DNA of 64,000 nucleotides from Sisyra terminalis (Eukaryota > Arthropoda > Insecta > Neuroptera > Sisyridae), in contig OY292278.1 in the NCBI GenBank assembly GCA_958496175.1, forward strand, positions 32,054,001-32,118,000, written 5' to 3'. The notes below the pieces were generated by a model. That model saw only the letters and a list, made by a program, of their open reading frames with translations. It had not been told where the DNA came from and did no database searches. Each line of letters begins with the position of its first letter. The first letter of the stretch is position 1. This document shows positions 35,001 to 45,830 of this stretch, piece by piece. The position numbers and the translations under genes were made by a program.

Positions 35001-37620
35001 TGACGTGATTTTTTATCTTTACGTGGTAATATTTTGCTTAGAAACCCCCAAATGTTGATGATTTTGTATTAATCGACGCGGAATATTTCAAAAAATGCAT
35101 CGCTATTTTTCAAAAAAAAGTTGATTTATACGAAAAGAGCTATCGCGAGTTGATTGCGATCATGCATAACTTTCTCAATTTACCCTTTGTTAAGCGGTTC
35201 AAAATTACGCAACTTTACGATATTTTTTCTCTTTAAGAAACTCCAAATCGAATGGAAATTTTACAGAGATATGGCTCCAATAGTCGACTATCTATAGTAT
35301 TAATTTCTCATTACTTTTGATTTTCTTCTAAACTACCTTAAGTGACAAAGATAAGCAGTTACGGGTTATTTAATCGACGACGATTCCATTTACAGAACTA
35401 GTATTATGGGAATATTACATAAAGTATGCCAGTAGTATAGTCATGTTCTACTTTACGTGGTTTTCTTAAAAAGACGGTTAGTATGTCTTTCTCCAATCTT
35501 TCCCGGAAAGTTAAAGTGTGGTCACTTCAAAATTTTAATAATGATTAGTAATGGTCGACACCAGTGGGCAACAGTACATAATGCACGTTGCATAGTCAAT
35601 GCAGATAGACAATGATAGGTTTACCTTTTTTTCGTTGATGTACCTGAGACCATAATGAAAGCATAGTTAATTTGTTATCTTTATGCTACGTCTCTGTGTA
35701 AAGTTATACCGCGATCACAGAATACATTTACGTATAGAAATTTCTCTTATTTTGGTACATTTGATTTAGATGGCTAAAAAAATCGCCCTTCATTAACACG
35801 ACTATCTGCTATAATATTGAATGAGCAAACAATTAAGATAATTGATTATGAAAAGAAAATATAAGGTGTGTGAATAAGTCTTTCCCGTTTTTTTTCCAAT
35901 TTTGAGCCTTTATTGTGAAAAATGGTTACAAATAATTATTATTGAAAGTATTGGCCATCGCTAGCTACAACTTTTCCCCATCTTTCCGGCAACATACGAA
36001 TCCCGTTGCGAAAAAATTCGACCGGTTTGGCCTCTATCCAGTCATCCACCCATTTTTTGGCTTCCTCGTAGGAATGGAAGTGCTGGTCAGCCAGGCCATG
36101 CGTCATCGATCTGAAGAGATGGTAATCAGACGGAGCAATGTCTGGACTATACGGCGGGTGGGGTAGGACTTCCCATTTGAGCGTTTCTAAGTATGTTTTC
36201 ACCGGCTGTGCAACATGTGGGCGAGCATTGTCATGTTGCAAAATAACTTTGTCGTGCCTGTCGGAGTATTGTGGCCGTTTTTCTCGCAGTGCGCGGCTCA
36301 AACGCATCAATTGTCGTCGATAGACCTCACCTGTGATTTTTTCATTCGGTTTCAGAAGCTCATAGTAAACCACACCTAGCTGGTCCCACCATATACAGAG
36401 CATGAGCTTGGCGCCATGAATATTTGGCTTGGCCGTCGATGATGATGCATGGCCGGGTAGTCCCCATGATTTTCTTCGCTTCGGATTATCGTAACGGATC
36501 CACTTTTCATCGCCAGTCACGATACGATGCAGAAAACCCTTTCTTTTATGTCGCTGAAGCAGCTGTTCGCAAGTGAAAAAACGCCGTTCGACGTCTCTCA
36601 GCTTTAGTACGTACGGCACCCAATTTCCTTGCTTTTGGATCATTCCCATGGCTTTCAAACGCTTGGAAATGGTTGTTCGGTCAACTCCCAATGCTTCAGC
36701 AAGTTCTTCTTGCGTTTGACACGAATCTTCATCAAGCAAAGTCGCCAATTCTTGATCTTCAAAGATTTGCGGCCGCCCGGAACGCTCCTTGTCTTCCACG
36801 TCGAAATCGCCACTTTTGAAGCGTCGAAACCATCCGCGAACACTTGAATCATCGACACAACCTTCTCCATAAGCTTCCTGAAGCAACCGATGCGCCTCGG
36901 CAGCAGATTTCTTCAAATTGAACCAATAAAGTGAAACTTCCCGCAAATGACGTCGACTCGGCTCAAATTTCGACATTTTCACGATTTCAAAAATTTATGA
37001 TAAGAACAAATTTCAACTAATATGTTAGTGTGGAATTGTTGACAGATGAATAAGCTTTGATTATGACATATGTAACCATTAAATACTCGCACAGTATTGG
37101 TGGCACCATCTCTTACAAAAAACGGGAAAGACTTATTCACACACCTAATATTTTGCTTTTGAGGACTTATATTAGATTGTTTTCTTTCGGTTTATATTTA
37201 TGTAAATCCGGCGCTTTGTGAAGCATTGCTTGCGTACTAATGAAGGATGATAATTATTTTATTCATTCAAAGTCTAACTCAAACCGTCGTAACTAGGTCT
37301 ATCACTCGCAAATACTCAAAAACATAATTTCGGTTTCGATCGTTGTTTGAGTAGGTTTTCCGCCGAAACCAAAAATTTCGTTAGACATAACAGAACACTA
37401 ATATTATATTGAAGTTATGACCGATTTTTATTTATTTTTTTAGAAATTTCCTGAGGATTTTGACTTATTGAACGGTTCAGATTTGTTTGGAGCAGATTTA
37501 GCTTCATGTAACGGTGGAATTAGTTTATCGCTGGCCCGAGCTTGCCCTACACCTCCAGATATCAAGCATTCACCTGGTGATATGTCCGAACCGTCGAGTA
37601 AACGGCACAAAGTCAGCTAG
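20032..37620 (+). CDS. Rfx: Rfx, winged-helix transcription factor of the RFX1/2/3 type
   Basis: Binds X-box DNA; in animals RFX proteins drive ciliary genes. Coding exons: 20032-20247, 20441-20645, 28652-28760, 28815-29007, 30199-30327, 31782-31963, 33336-33641, 33697-34001, 34056-34267, 34327-34689, 37444-37620. All junctions are GT-AG, phases agree; 798 aa. The Gln/Ser/Thr-rich N-terminus (1-284) precedes the winged-helix domain at about 285-360 ([18 protein letters not shown] ... [20 protein letters not shown]). Conserved B/C regions include [20 protein letters not shown]; the dimerisation domain runs from [10 protein letters not shown] to [10 protein letters not shown]. The start ATG sits in GTGACCATGA; the first coding exon may begin at 19997 after TTTCCAG, so an upstream exon could add residues. 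The C-terminus after the dimerisation domain is short (59 codons). Introns 29008-30198, 30328-31781 and 34690-37443 are bloated by transposons. Confidence 0.95.
20646..22230. other. Start of the 8-kb Rfx intron; nothing recognised
   Basis: AT-rich intron sequence with no exon, RNA gene or repeat that I can name. The exon phases on each side (1 and 1) join directly, so no extra exon is required. Confidence 0.5.
22231..22402 (-). repeat. tRNA-derived SINE, full-length copy (Rfx intron)
   Basis: Minus-strand head CTACTGGTGGCCAAGTGGTC, then AAGATGACCACTTC, a body with the GACCTTGGCAATTATAAAG block, and an AAATAACAATAAATTAA tail. Opposite to the direction of Rfx transcription. Confidence 0.78.
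22590..22880 (-). repeat. Dispersed repeat, reverse complement of 8020-8303
   Basis: Shares the block GGAGGAAAAAGTTTGCGT and surrounding text with 8020-8303. A weaker relative may lie at 26840-26970 (AGGTTGAGGATCTC). Confidence 0.55.
22881..25923. other. Rfx intron; no gene recognised
   Basis: Very AT-rich. The segment 24440-24545, with repeated CCTGGAAA and GGGAATTCC words, looks like transposon debris. No exon with a compatible phase was seen. Confidence 0.4.
25924..26320. mobile_element. Relative of the foldback element, with internal minisatellite
   Basis: Outer ends TGTGTATACAATATATAAA and its inverse (26303-26320) match the foldback at 9757-10168, as does the left extension CGCTGACTTTGAACAGTTAT. 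The centre keeps GGCAATCGAAATACGTATC and GGGCAATACGTCACG, but the left inner arm is lost, so it folds less completely. Confidence 0.65.
26169..26272 (+). repeat. AT-rich minisatellite, ~21-22 bp unit
   Basis: About 4-5 tandem units of TATATTATTATATTAAGTTT with small variants (AAGTTTA, AAATTTG), inside the right arm of the foldback-related element. Confidence 0.75.
27233..27338 (-). repeat. Truncated tRNA-derived SINE (Rfx intron)
   Basis: Retains the tail and body (GACGGTAAATAATC in minus sense) and a good B-box GGGTTCGAAC, but lacks the A-box head, which is replaced by unrelated AT-rich DNA. Confidence 0.6.
27339..28651. other. End of the 8-kb Rfx intron; nothing recognised
   Basis: AT-rich sequence leading to the acceptor TTTGCTTCAATAG at 28651. 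Confidence 0.4.
28761..28814 (+). other. 54-nt frame-preserving intron in Rfx
   Basis: Begins GTACGTAG and ends GGTTTTAG. It is a multiple of three with no in-frame stop, so the ORF reads through it. Splicing joins ..TPQTQM to [10 protein letters not shown].., a smooth join; read-through inserts 18 residues of unlike composition. Its length equals other Rfx introns (54, 55, 59 nt). It may be always spliced or act as an optionally retained exitron. Confidence 0.7.
29527..30140. mobile_element. Foldback (long inverted repeat) in an Rfx intron
   Basis: The right arm 29878-30140 is nearly the reverse complement of 29527-29865, which carries a small insertion of ATTCAA/ATGTATTGAA repeats near 29655-29735. 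The apex stem is AATAAACCT/AGGTTTATT around a 12-nt loop at 29866-29877. Arms end in ATGGTAAAAT. Both arms hold CTGAGGA..GAAACGT motifs. No ORF; superfamily unassigned. Confidence 0.85.
30543..31335. mobile_element. pogo/Tc1-like MITE in an Rfx intron
   Basis: Ends CAGTGAAACCTGGATAAG and, in inverse, CAATGAAACCTGCATAAG, both followed by AAGTGAGA motifs. A TA dinucleotide flanks each side (30541-30542 and 31336-31337). The interior is non-coding and interrupted by the hAT-like MITE at 30917-31174. Confidence 0.8.
30917..31174. mobile_element. hAT-like MITE nested in the pogo-like MITE
   Basis: 258 bp with ends CAGCGATCGGGGAAC and, in inverse, CAGCGGTCGAGGAAC, each followed by TTACCCCAAA. Flanking octamers CATGATAC and CATTATAC match at 7 of 8, as expected for a hAT target duplication. 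Confidence 0.8.
32231..32294 (-). repeat. Truncated tRNA-derived SINE head (Rfx intron)
   Basis: Only the tRNA-like head remains: minus strand CTACTGGTGGCCGAGTGGTC, then AAGGTGACCGCTCCAAAACT and GAGTTCGAATC. This copy gives the cleanest A- and B-boxes of the family, of tRNA-Ser/Leu type. Confidence 0.7.
35862..37148 (-). mobile_element. Complete mariner transposon
   Basis: Terminal inverted repeats AGGTGTGTGAATAAGTC plus TTTCCCGTTTTTT at both ends (35864 onward and, in inverse, up to 37146). The left side carries the expected TA; the right flank reads AATA. About 1.28 kb, one intact transposase gene on the minus strand, opposite to Rfx. Confidence 0.92.
35939..36976 (-). CDS. mariner transposase (intact)
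   Basis: Cut-and-paste DNA transposase acting at TA targets. 345 aa, the usual mariner length, with no frameshift or stop. The N-terminal helix-turn-helix DNA-binding region is about residues 1-115. The linker motif WVPYVL is at 119-124, where many mariners have WVPHEL or WVPYEL. The catalytic triad sits in VTGDEKW (D156), LQHDNARPH (D249) and [13 protein letters not shown] (D284), i.e. D,D(34)D. The start is the ATG at 36976; a GTG six bases upstream is not needed. The sequence style recalls the cecropia subfamily, from memory and not confirmed. Whether it is active cannot be judged from sequence; E-to-V in the linker motif is the one change I would question. Confidence 0.93.
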   Translation of the reverse strand: MSKFEPSRRHLREVSLYWFNLKKSAAEAHRLLQEAYGEGCVDDSSVRGWFRRFKSGDFDVEDKERSGRPQIFEDQELATLLDEDSCQTQEELAEALGVDRTTISKRLKAMGMIQKQGNWVPYVLKLRDVERRFFTCEQLLQRHKRKGFLHRIVTGDEKWIRYDNPKRRKSWGLPGHASSSTAKPNIHGAKLMLCIWWDQLGVVYYELLKPNEKITGEVYRRQLMRLSRALREKRPQYSDRHDKVILQHDNARPHVAQPVKTYLETLKWEVLPHPPYSPDIAPSDYHLFRSMTHGLADQHFHSYEEAKKWVDDWIEAKPVEFFRNGIRMLPERWGKVVASDGQYFQ

Positions 37621-37668
37621 TGACCTCAATCCATAAATTGTGGTCAACGCTTTGACTAAATAATTTGT

Positions 37669-37674
37669 AATAAA
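37669..37674 (+). promoter_or_regulatory. Polyadenylation signal of Rfx
   Basis: AATAAA 48 nt after the Rfx stop codon, implying a 3' UTR of only about 70 nt. Confidence 0.6.
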
Positions 37675-37679
37675 ACTTT

Positions 37680-40620
37680 TCTATCTATCTTCTCACTTTT
37701 CACTACTTTTAATGAAAAACTTTCAACAACTATAATAGGTGGTGCCATTTTCATAATTTATTTAAAAAGAATATTAATTATAAATGCATATATATATATA
37801 TTTATATATTATAATATTTATGATTAATTCCGTGGTGTTTTATATTCATAAATCTGTGTGTGGGGATTTAATACGGATCTTTCAGGGTTCTTTGAACCAA
37901 TTCTTTATGAAAGTGCAATGTGAGATTTATTATTCCAAAGTCTTAAACCCACAGATTTTAATCTTAATTTTAATGAGTTCATTATTTTTTTGAAAATTTG
38001 TATAATTGTTCATATTCTAGTCGGTCTATTTTTAAGTAACTTTTTAGCTTTTCAGTTATGCAGAAAATTATTCGTTGGTGTATTTGTAATCCTAATAGGG
38101 ACCATTTGAAAAAATACAATAGAATCAAAGAATTTTTTCATAGCTTCTTTCTTTTTTTATTTTGAACCAACACGTTCCATAAAGTAAAAATGCAGAGACA
38201 AATTTCACGTGTTCAAATGAAATAGCGCACCAATTAGTCGTTTTATTTTAAATATAAAATAATAAATAATGGATATTAACTGTTTTCTTGTTGGATGTCT
38301 AAGAAAAATATATGAATTAAATGAACAGAGCATAAAGAAAAATGTATATAAAAAAAATCAATTTGTTTTTGGAAAACATAATTGAAAAGCAGCTACCTCA
38401 GAAAACAGATTGAAACTTATTTTACTAAGAAGAAAAATCAAAAATCCATCCATATTCAAATTATATATAATATAAAATAATCTATAGTAGTTTCTGTTGA
38501 AAAAGAATTTATTGGAAAATGAGGTAAAGTGGCTTTTTACTTAAAGAAAAACAATTACAGGGTGTAGAAATAGAAAATGATGGAAATCAACGCCTTTTTG
38601 TTCAATAAAAAAAAAAAAACATTTTCAAATTACGGGCCCAAAAATCCTCACAAAACTTTTATGTGTTTAAATGTAAATAATTTGTCTTGGTTTCAACATT
38701 TGGGTCATATCGCAAATTTATGTGTAGGAATATTTTTGTAATTGTAAAATTTATATTGAAGAAAAACATTGGCATCCAAAAGTAAGTGTTTTATGAATTA
38801 AAAAAAAATGAAAAAATTATGATTACACCTATATTTATTATAAAATACGATAAATGTATTGGAATTGATGTTTAATGTAAAAGAAAAAAATATCAATGTA
38901 ACTCATAATACAAAAAAGCTCAAATTAACGATTTCCCGCTTTAGTTCAAAAAACAAAATGGCCTACTGTTTTTACAACTTTCAAATGAAAAACAAGTGAA
39001 GTTGGTTATAATTGACATTGTTTCGCTAAAGTTGCTTAGATTTTCTTTAGTGGTTTAAGTGCTTTTCTTTTCGAGAAATCGTTCATTTGAAAGTAAGAAA
39101 CTTTTCCTTATTTTTTTAGGTAGCTTTTTAATTATTTTAGCACAGACTGAATTATTTAAGCTAACCGATCACATAATATATTTATTGTATAAAAGTCAGT
39201 TATTATGCTTTATTCCTCACATTTTTACTTTTAGGTGTCAATAATAGTGGTTTCCAGTGAAATAAAAGCCAACTAAATGCAGTAAGTTATTAATTTTATT
39301 TATGTTTTTACAATAAAAGAAAATTTATTTTCACTTTAAAAAAAAGATATAGAAGCTTTCGAAGTTTTCTTCTTACCGTAGTTTCGAATGAATTCGGAAC
39401 TGATTTAGTATATTAAACAGTAGCTCTTTTTATGCGTATTAAGTTCTTTAATAGTTCAAAACTTTTAGAAAACAAGAGAATATCACATGAAATTTTTCGT
39501 TCATTAGATGCTCTTATTGTGGATTGATACTTGACGAAGTTAGAATAATACAAATATGTCATGCCTAGTTAAATATATCATTTTATTTCTGTAATACTAA
39601 CGAAACAAGTCATTGAATTGACAAATTAGATAGGTAGCTATGTTTTCGACAATTCATTTTAGACGGCTGAATTTTTTGATACTCTCTTTTTATATTGAAA
39701 TTATAGAAAGGATAAGATACGTTTTGCAACTGAGAAACGTTGTGCTATGCACTAATACCGTTTTTCTTCCGTTTGTAATTCTCGTAATTTGATTCAATTA
39801 TTTGAACTCTAATTACCATATGTGATCATTGAAAGTTAATTAAAATCATCAGAATTTACCATTTGTTTTATCCAGTTTTATCATACAGTGTACTGGAAAC
39901 TATTGTAAGTGACGAAACTTAAAGAAATTATAGTTTTTCCAAAAGACAAAAATATTATAGACTTATTTTCAAAAGAAGTTATGATTAACAATATAAAGCT
40001 ATTTGTATAAGGGAGTAACAAGATGTGTACAAATTTCAAACAACTCGATACAGGATTGGTTGAACCTCAGATATTTTGTTTTTTCCAAGATTTTCCCGAT
40101 AATAACAATCCCTGATTTTTTACCTTTCCAGGAATTGTGAGTATTTTGAAAAAATATTTATCCTATCTCATATACCAATTCGAGTAGATCAGCATACTCT
40201 TGTGCGATTATGACAGAGACATATTCAGCGCAAAGATCGAGCAAGATAAAGTACACCGACTTTAAAATAGTAAAGCAAAACTTTTACTCCTGGAATCCAA
40301 CAAAAAAATTTCTTAAAAATCCAATTTAGAAATCAAGTTTAATTTTAATAAGTTTAGAATGTGCTGGAATCTGATACACTGAAAAATAGCTATACGCAGA
40401 TAAAGAAGGTAAAACATGTTTTCAATTTCAAATCCTTATAAAATAATTATCTGGTTCATCGAACGGTAAAACCTGATAAAGCAATAAAAGAGTAAATTTT
40501 GGCAATTGAAAATAACTTTAATTGACCAATGTACAGTAATTGGAACGCTAGATATAAAAAATCAATACCATAAAACCTGATGTCTTAAAATAAAGAGTTT
40601 AACAACATCGTTAGCTTTTA
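37680..40620. other. Intergenic between convergent Rfx and eIF3g
   Basis: AT-rich, with an (AT)n run at 37787-37800 and poly-A/T tracts. The short ORFs are not recognisable. I see no gene or clear mobile element. Confidence 0.45.
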
Positions 40621-40637
40621 TATGATAAGACAATAAT

Positions 40638-40643
40638 TTTAAT
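40638..40643 (-). promoter_or_regulatory. Possible polyadenylation signal of eIF3g
   Basis: Minus-strand ATTAAA about 33 nt after the stop codon; no canonical AATAAA is nearby. Confidence 0.35.
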
Positions 40644-40675
40644 TAGAAACAAAGAAATAAAATTGCGATAATTGA

Positions 40676-41549
40676 TTAATTAGGATGAGGCTTGGACCAT
40701 TCGACTTCTAAAATTAAGTGATCATAACCGTGGCCGTGTAATTGTTTGATAGCATTGGCAGCATCGCTTCGATTTTTGAAATGAACGTAGGCAAATCCTT
40801 TGCACACATTTGTGTTCTTGTCTTTGGCAAGAAATACTTTTTCAATGTGTCCGAAAGGTTTCACTAAATCTTCAATGTCGGCATCTGTGACGGAATTACT
40901 TAAGTTTGAAATTCGAATAGCAATAGCGTCGGGACGTCGAGACATTGCAGATCCTTCACTTCGTTTTCCTCCAGCTCCATCACGAAGGGATGGTGGAATA
41001 TATTTATCAGAAGCTTGAGCAGTAGCTGAAAAATTACGATTACGAAAAATATAATTTGAGATATATGTATAAATAATTACCAACGGCTTCTTTTCTGGCA
41101 ACCGGAGGTGTACTGAATTTAAACGGACAGTGCGTACTCCAATGGTCTCCACTGCAAAAACGACACTTAACAATTCCCTTGTCACCCAATCCCTTCAATT
41201 TGTCTAGAACATTGTCTTCCTCGACCTTATTATCTTCTTCTTTGTTAGTTATGAATTGCATAAAGACATCTTCACAGACAACAGTGGTTGTTGGATTTGG
41301 TCCAGGTTTGTCATTGGCTGATTCACCGAATTTACCCCAGGTTTTTCGTGCAGCAATCGTTTTGGATACAATACGTTTTTCGATTTTATAAGTTCGGACT
41401 ATTTTGACTTTTTTTTCTTCTTCATTGACTTTATATTCAGTTACGACTTTAAGACCATTTTCCTGGGTGACAGTAGGTGTAGGAAGAAATTCAGGTTCGA
41501 CATCAACTTCGTCTGCCCAACTGTATTTTACTTCGTCGGCAGCTGGCAT
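40676..41549 (-). CDS. eIF3g: eIF3g, translation initiation factor 3 subunit G
   Basis: RNA-binding subunit of the eIF3 complex on the 40S ribosome, acting in scanning. Exons 41081-41549 and 40676-41025 join in phase 1 across a 55-nt GT-AG intron; 272 aa, shorter than human eIF3g (320). The N-terminus is [21 protein letters not shown] zinc knuckle typical of the subunit lies at 129-141 (C129, C132, H136, C141; [13 protein letters not shown]). The C-terminal RRM has RNP2 IRISNL (193-198) and RNP1 KGFAYVHF (232-239), followed by [14 protein letters not shown]. The minus-strand text before the ATG ends CATATTAG, so a 5' UTR intron may end exactly at the start codon. Single-copy housekeeping gene, convergent with Rfx. 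Confidence 0.95.
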
Positions 41550-42449
41550 CTAATATGCAAGACATATTGAAAATAAATGAGGTTATTGTTGGCAAATAAT
41601 TTATATTTTATTCTTTTACATACGTTTTTTCGATAAAAAGAAAAAGATTTCTCTCAAATATTTATTAATTACCAAAAAACTTCTTTTACACTCTTAAAAC
41701 TAATCAATTTTTTTATTTTAAAGAAACACGTTTTCTATTTCTCTTCTTAACTCCTTTAATCGGCTACTAGAATTCGGTTGATAAGGCAGCAAACGAACAC
41801 GCTTAGGAGTGTGTTTCTGATATTTTTTCATTTAGCTTTCTATTGAACATACTGTGAACTATTTTCGTTGCTTATATTACTCCTAGATGTCGACATATGT
41901 ATTGAAAGCTAAACTTTTAAACAGTTAATTATAACAAAATATTAAAATAACAAAATGTTATTTTCGTATTTCATGCGAGGTAAATTTAAAGACTGTTTGT
42001 TTTATTCTTGATTCACAAATTATTTACAGAATTTTTATCATTAAAATGTTAGTTAATGTGCAACAAAATTAACAATTCAAATTTAGGTAGTACACTAAAG
42101 ACACTAAACATGTACTCATAGAAATTACTTACTTATGGCTTTTAATGTGGCAAATTTTGTGAGTAAGGAATTTATTTTCGTGTTGTTTTCATAAGGTTTT
42201 ATATTTGAGAAACAAGTATTTGATCAAAAATGCCAAGATATCGTGATTACGACTCTTTATTATTTTTTTTTTGAGTAATTAAAAGAACATAAAATGATTA
42301 AATTACATTTTTTCTCAAATGCGAATTGTATTTAAAAATTTATGTATTTTTTCGTTAATATTAAGTGAGTAGAAATGCAAATGTGTTTTCTAAAATTAAA
42401 TTTAGAATTTCCAGGCCATACCTATAGGGCCTATAGGTCCTGATCTATT
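41550..42449. other. Upstream of eIF3g; promoter region expected
   Basis: No gene seen. A more complex patch at 41755-41820 may hold the eIF3g 5' UTR or promoter; this rests on position only. Confidence 0.35.
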
Positions 42450-42995
42450 GGGGAAGGTAGTATGAGAAGATCCCCTTAAGCAGGAATCGCTGTAAAATAT
42501 ATATTCTTCAAGGTAAACCAAAAATAAAGACGATTACTACTAGTATATTTATCTATCCAGCTTTCATAATAGTTAAAACCCGAAAATAACTGAGGTTTCA
42601 TTGAAATATTTTCATTTTTTTAAAATCTTACAAAGTGATCATCTTGTACACCCCCATGGGTAAGATGATCCCCCAGGTAAAGTTTGCTAACATAGCCTAC
42701 AAACACGCGGCTATATTTACGTGGCCTTAATACTAAAATCAAGCATAATAAAAAGCCCTAAACGCAACAGTAATTACATTTACCATTGTTTGAATAAAAG
42801 TAACATAAGATCCAAGTCATATCTTCCTTAGGTCAATCGTGCACAATTTTTATTTTTTCTCCTCCATTACGATTTGACTGTGGCGGGGTCTAGATCTATG
42901 TTTTACCAATGAAATAAACTAAATAGCGTTAGTGGTTTCAGCACCATCGCAAAGGATCATCTTACCCCAAGGGATCAACTCGTACTACTTTCCCC
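42450..42995. mobile_element. MITE with GGGGAARGTAGTA ends
   Basis: Left end GGGGAAGGTAGTATGAG and right end in inverse GGGGAAAGTAGTACGAG; both continue with GATCCC and GGTAAGATGATCC-type subterminal motifs, repeated again in the interior (42640-42680). Flanks are TT on the left and TA on the right. Similar in design to 48549-49461. Confidence 0.7.
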
Positions 42996-43369
42996 TACAG
43001 TATTTTTGATTAGTACCAAATAGTTTCTATATTAGTTATTACACTAGATGGGCCCAAACTTTATTAGTAAGAGTACCTAAATATTATAGTCTTTGAAAAA
43101 ATAATATATAGAATTTGATTTATACAATTTATATTTATAATATTAATTTACTAATTAAAGTTTGTATAATTAATATTTATACAACACTTGTTACTTTGTA
43201 CAAAATACAAGTTGAACCTACATTTCTTATTTTATTTTGTAAAAATATTGTATAACTTTCTGTACTCCTTCTAGTTTCTGTGCACAGGTGAAACCCACCT
43301 CTATAGAATTCATTACCAAAAGTAAATAAAAAAATAAATAAAATTTAGGATTTATGATTTGTGGCCCGG

Positions 43370-44420
43370 CAGAGTTGTCAGGATAAAAATACCTTAGTTA
43401 CTTTGAAGTAACTTAGTTCCTTTAATATATCTAAGCTAATGTATCTTAGTTTTTTAATTTTTTGACAAAAGATAACTAATATCTTTCATACTTTTTAAAA
43501 TAAACTGTATCTTGTTATTTAAAAAAGTATCAATAAAATGTATACCGAAAACAAGGGCGTAACTATATTGTTTAGGCTCTTAAGCAAATTTCAGTTATTT
43601 TTTACTTAAGTTAATACCAAAAATAAATAAATTAAATTTCCATTAATTTAATCATTGCCTCATAAATCAAATATTATTTAATCTTATATCAAAGTTTGAT
43701 TAAGCAATTTTTTATTAAACAAAGAAAATATTAAATATAGGATTTTCTTATATATTAATCATAGATAAATACCTTTTTAACAGGACCCTCTAAAGCCGGG
43801 GGTCCGAAAGCTTTACTTCCAGACGCTTCCCTGTAACTACGCTATTCACCGCAAAAATATCGAAGATAACAAAAAGTAACTAACAATAAATTTTACAGTA
43901 AACAATAAAATGGAGTACCTGACCATATCTGACAACCTGGTTGTACATAATAATGTTTACTTTGTGATTTTATGGTTTCACAAATTATAATTGTGTTATT
44001 CTTATATCACTCAAAATAGCTATAGACAGCTATAGATATGCATTTTGATGTACCTATTAATATATTTTCCTATTTTATTTAAAGCATTATTTTGTTTAAT
44101 TCTATAAAATTCAATATGTACCTAGCTCTTATATTACACTTCTACCGATTTAAGAGTGTGTTATGTTTATAAGGATTTAGACATAAATACCTTCCTTTTG
44201 CCTAAATTAATAAAATTAAGAAATACATTATCGGATTACCTAATAACTTTACCTATTAAGTTACGAAACTTAGTACATTAGTACATCCAAAAAAAACTTA
44301 AAAAAGTAACTTAAAGTAAATATTTAAGTTTCTTTTTTAAGAGTATCTAGGTACCCAAAGTAATTGAATAATTTTTAAAAACGTAACTTATCTAGTATCT
44401 AGATACTTTAAATAAAACAT
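43370..44420 (+). mobile_element. hAT-like MITE (AGAGCTGCCAG family), enlarged copy
   Basis: Left end CAGAGTTGTCAGGATAAAAA; right part AACTTATCTAGTATCTAGAT as in 8304-8888. About 450 bp of unrelated sequence lies inside (roughly 43545-44100), probably a later insertion. Confidence 0.6.
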
Positions 44421-44889
44421 TTAAATAATAGAAGTAACTTTTATTATAGAAGTCGTTTAAATATATTTTTAATTTCATTTAGGTTTACCTATTTATTATT
44501 TCGCCACATTTGGCAATAATTGAAAACTATTCATCGGTTACTATAAAGATTTTTTGCAATAATATTTTCCAACCTCATCTAAAGCTAACTTTTTTATAGC
44601 CATAATTTCTTTTTTTTCCAGCTTGATAGAGGTAATTTAATTTTAAATTTACTTTTTTCTAACAAATTTCGGAATTTGGTGAGAATCGCCCATATACTAT
44701 GTAGATTTCATTTTTAAATTGAATTTCAAAGTAAAAGAAAAGTCATTTTTTAAAAATCAGCCGTTTACTTTTCTCTTTCTATTCATTTTTTGTATACCAT
44801 TACACTTCTTGTAAATTCATTTCTGAATATAAGAATTTTTAACGTAGTTCAACGATAATGTCATTACTAGACATCGGATTATTACGCAC

Positions 44890-45830
44890 TAAAAATGGTT
44901 GAAATATGCACCAAATATGTATAATCCAAAAACCATTTATTATTAGAATTTACGGTTATTTTCTCATTATATTTATCTTTATATATATAATTCTTCTGTA
45001 CGAATGTACAGGGCAGAACTCCTCTTAAAACACAGGACCTATTCTGTTGAAATTTCCAGTGTGTATTTAAAAGGGATCCTGGATGGCTTAGATTCACAAC
45101 TGAACCATATAGATGGAAAAAGTGAATAGCTGAAAAAGACCTTTCGATGCAACTGACGTTCCTGGACAAAACTTGAAATTTGGATGAATTTTCAGAAATT
45201 TCTTCAGGATCTCTTCAGACAGAGTTTATTTTGAGCCGTTAATAAATGCATCAATTTTCTTTATTGCTTCAAGATTGGGATTTTTATACAAAACTGCATT
45301 TAATTTCACACAAACCTTTTGCGATAGTAATCTCGTAAGGGTTCAATTATTTTCTATTATTTCCAAGGACTTGTATAGAAGGAATATTTCTAGTTTCTCA
45401 ATTGCATTGAGTATACTGCTGAAATTTGTCGCAATAAGAGTAATATTTTTTTTTTGTTTGAAAGATTCTCAAATTCCAGGTAGCTTGAATTGATTTCAAT
45501 GGCGTTTGATTATCCAAATTTTCCAACTTCTTCTTTTCTAGCTTCGAAATTCCCCATCATGTTAATATTGACTTTAAGGGTAGTGTTACGTTTGGTAGTT
45601 GCTCTTTATATGCTGTACTTGCAAATATGCTTTTAAAAGTGCTTTTTTTGTAGAAGAAATCAATTTATTGACTATCCTGAACTCGTTTCTGATTTTTCCT
45701 GCAACTTGATGTAATCCATGGGCTAGACAGGTGATGTGAAGCAATTTTGGGTAGAATAGTTTCAGAGTTTGACGCAAGGGGGACGTGTTGATGGCATAGT
45801 ACAACACGCCTAACACGTATAACTATTGAA
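44890..45830 (-). pseudogene. Decayed hAT-superfamily transposase
   Basis: 45586-45816 encodes [20 protein letters not shown] and [13 protein letters not shown], a signature of hAT-related transposase-like proteins common in arthropods. After a frame break a remnant of the following segment is visible. Further downstream, 44882-45169 contains VSCIERSFSAI, resembling the ERSFS motif of the hAT C-terminal dimerisation region. Stops and frameshifts separate the parts, so it is non-functional. No terminal repeats identified. Confidence 0.65.

Larger units (their letters stand above)
34709..37400. mobile_element. hAT-like element filling the last Rfx intron
   Basis: Left end TAGTGTTCGACCGAAATTGG with subterminal CCGAAACC motifs; right end in inverse TAGTGTTC, a short insertion, then AACGAAATTTTTGGTTTCGG. 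Similar in design to 18750-19430. Contains the complete mariner at 35862-37148; without it the host is about 1.4 kb and non-coding. Element class and exact right end are moderately certain. Confidence 0.6.

Noticed and set aside
35942..36870. ORFs on both strands within 35942-36870
   Set aside because: Shadow frames of the intact mariner transposase.
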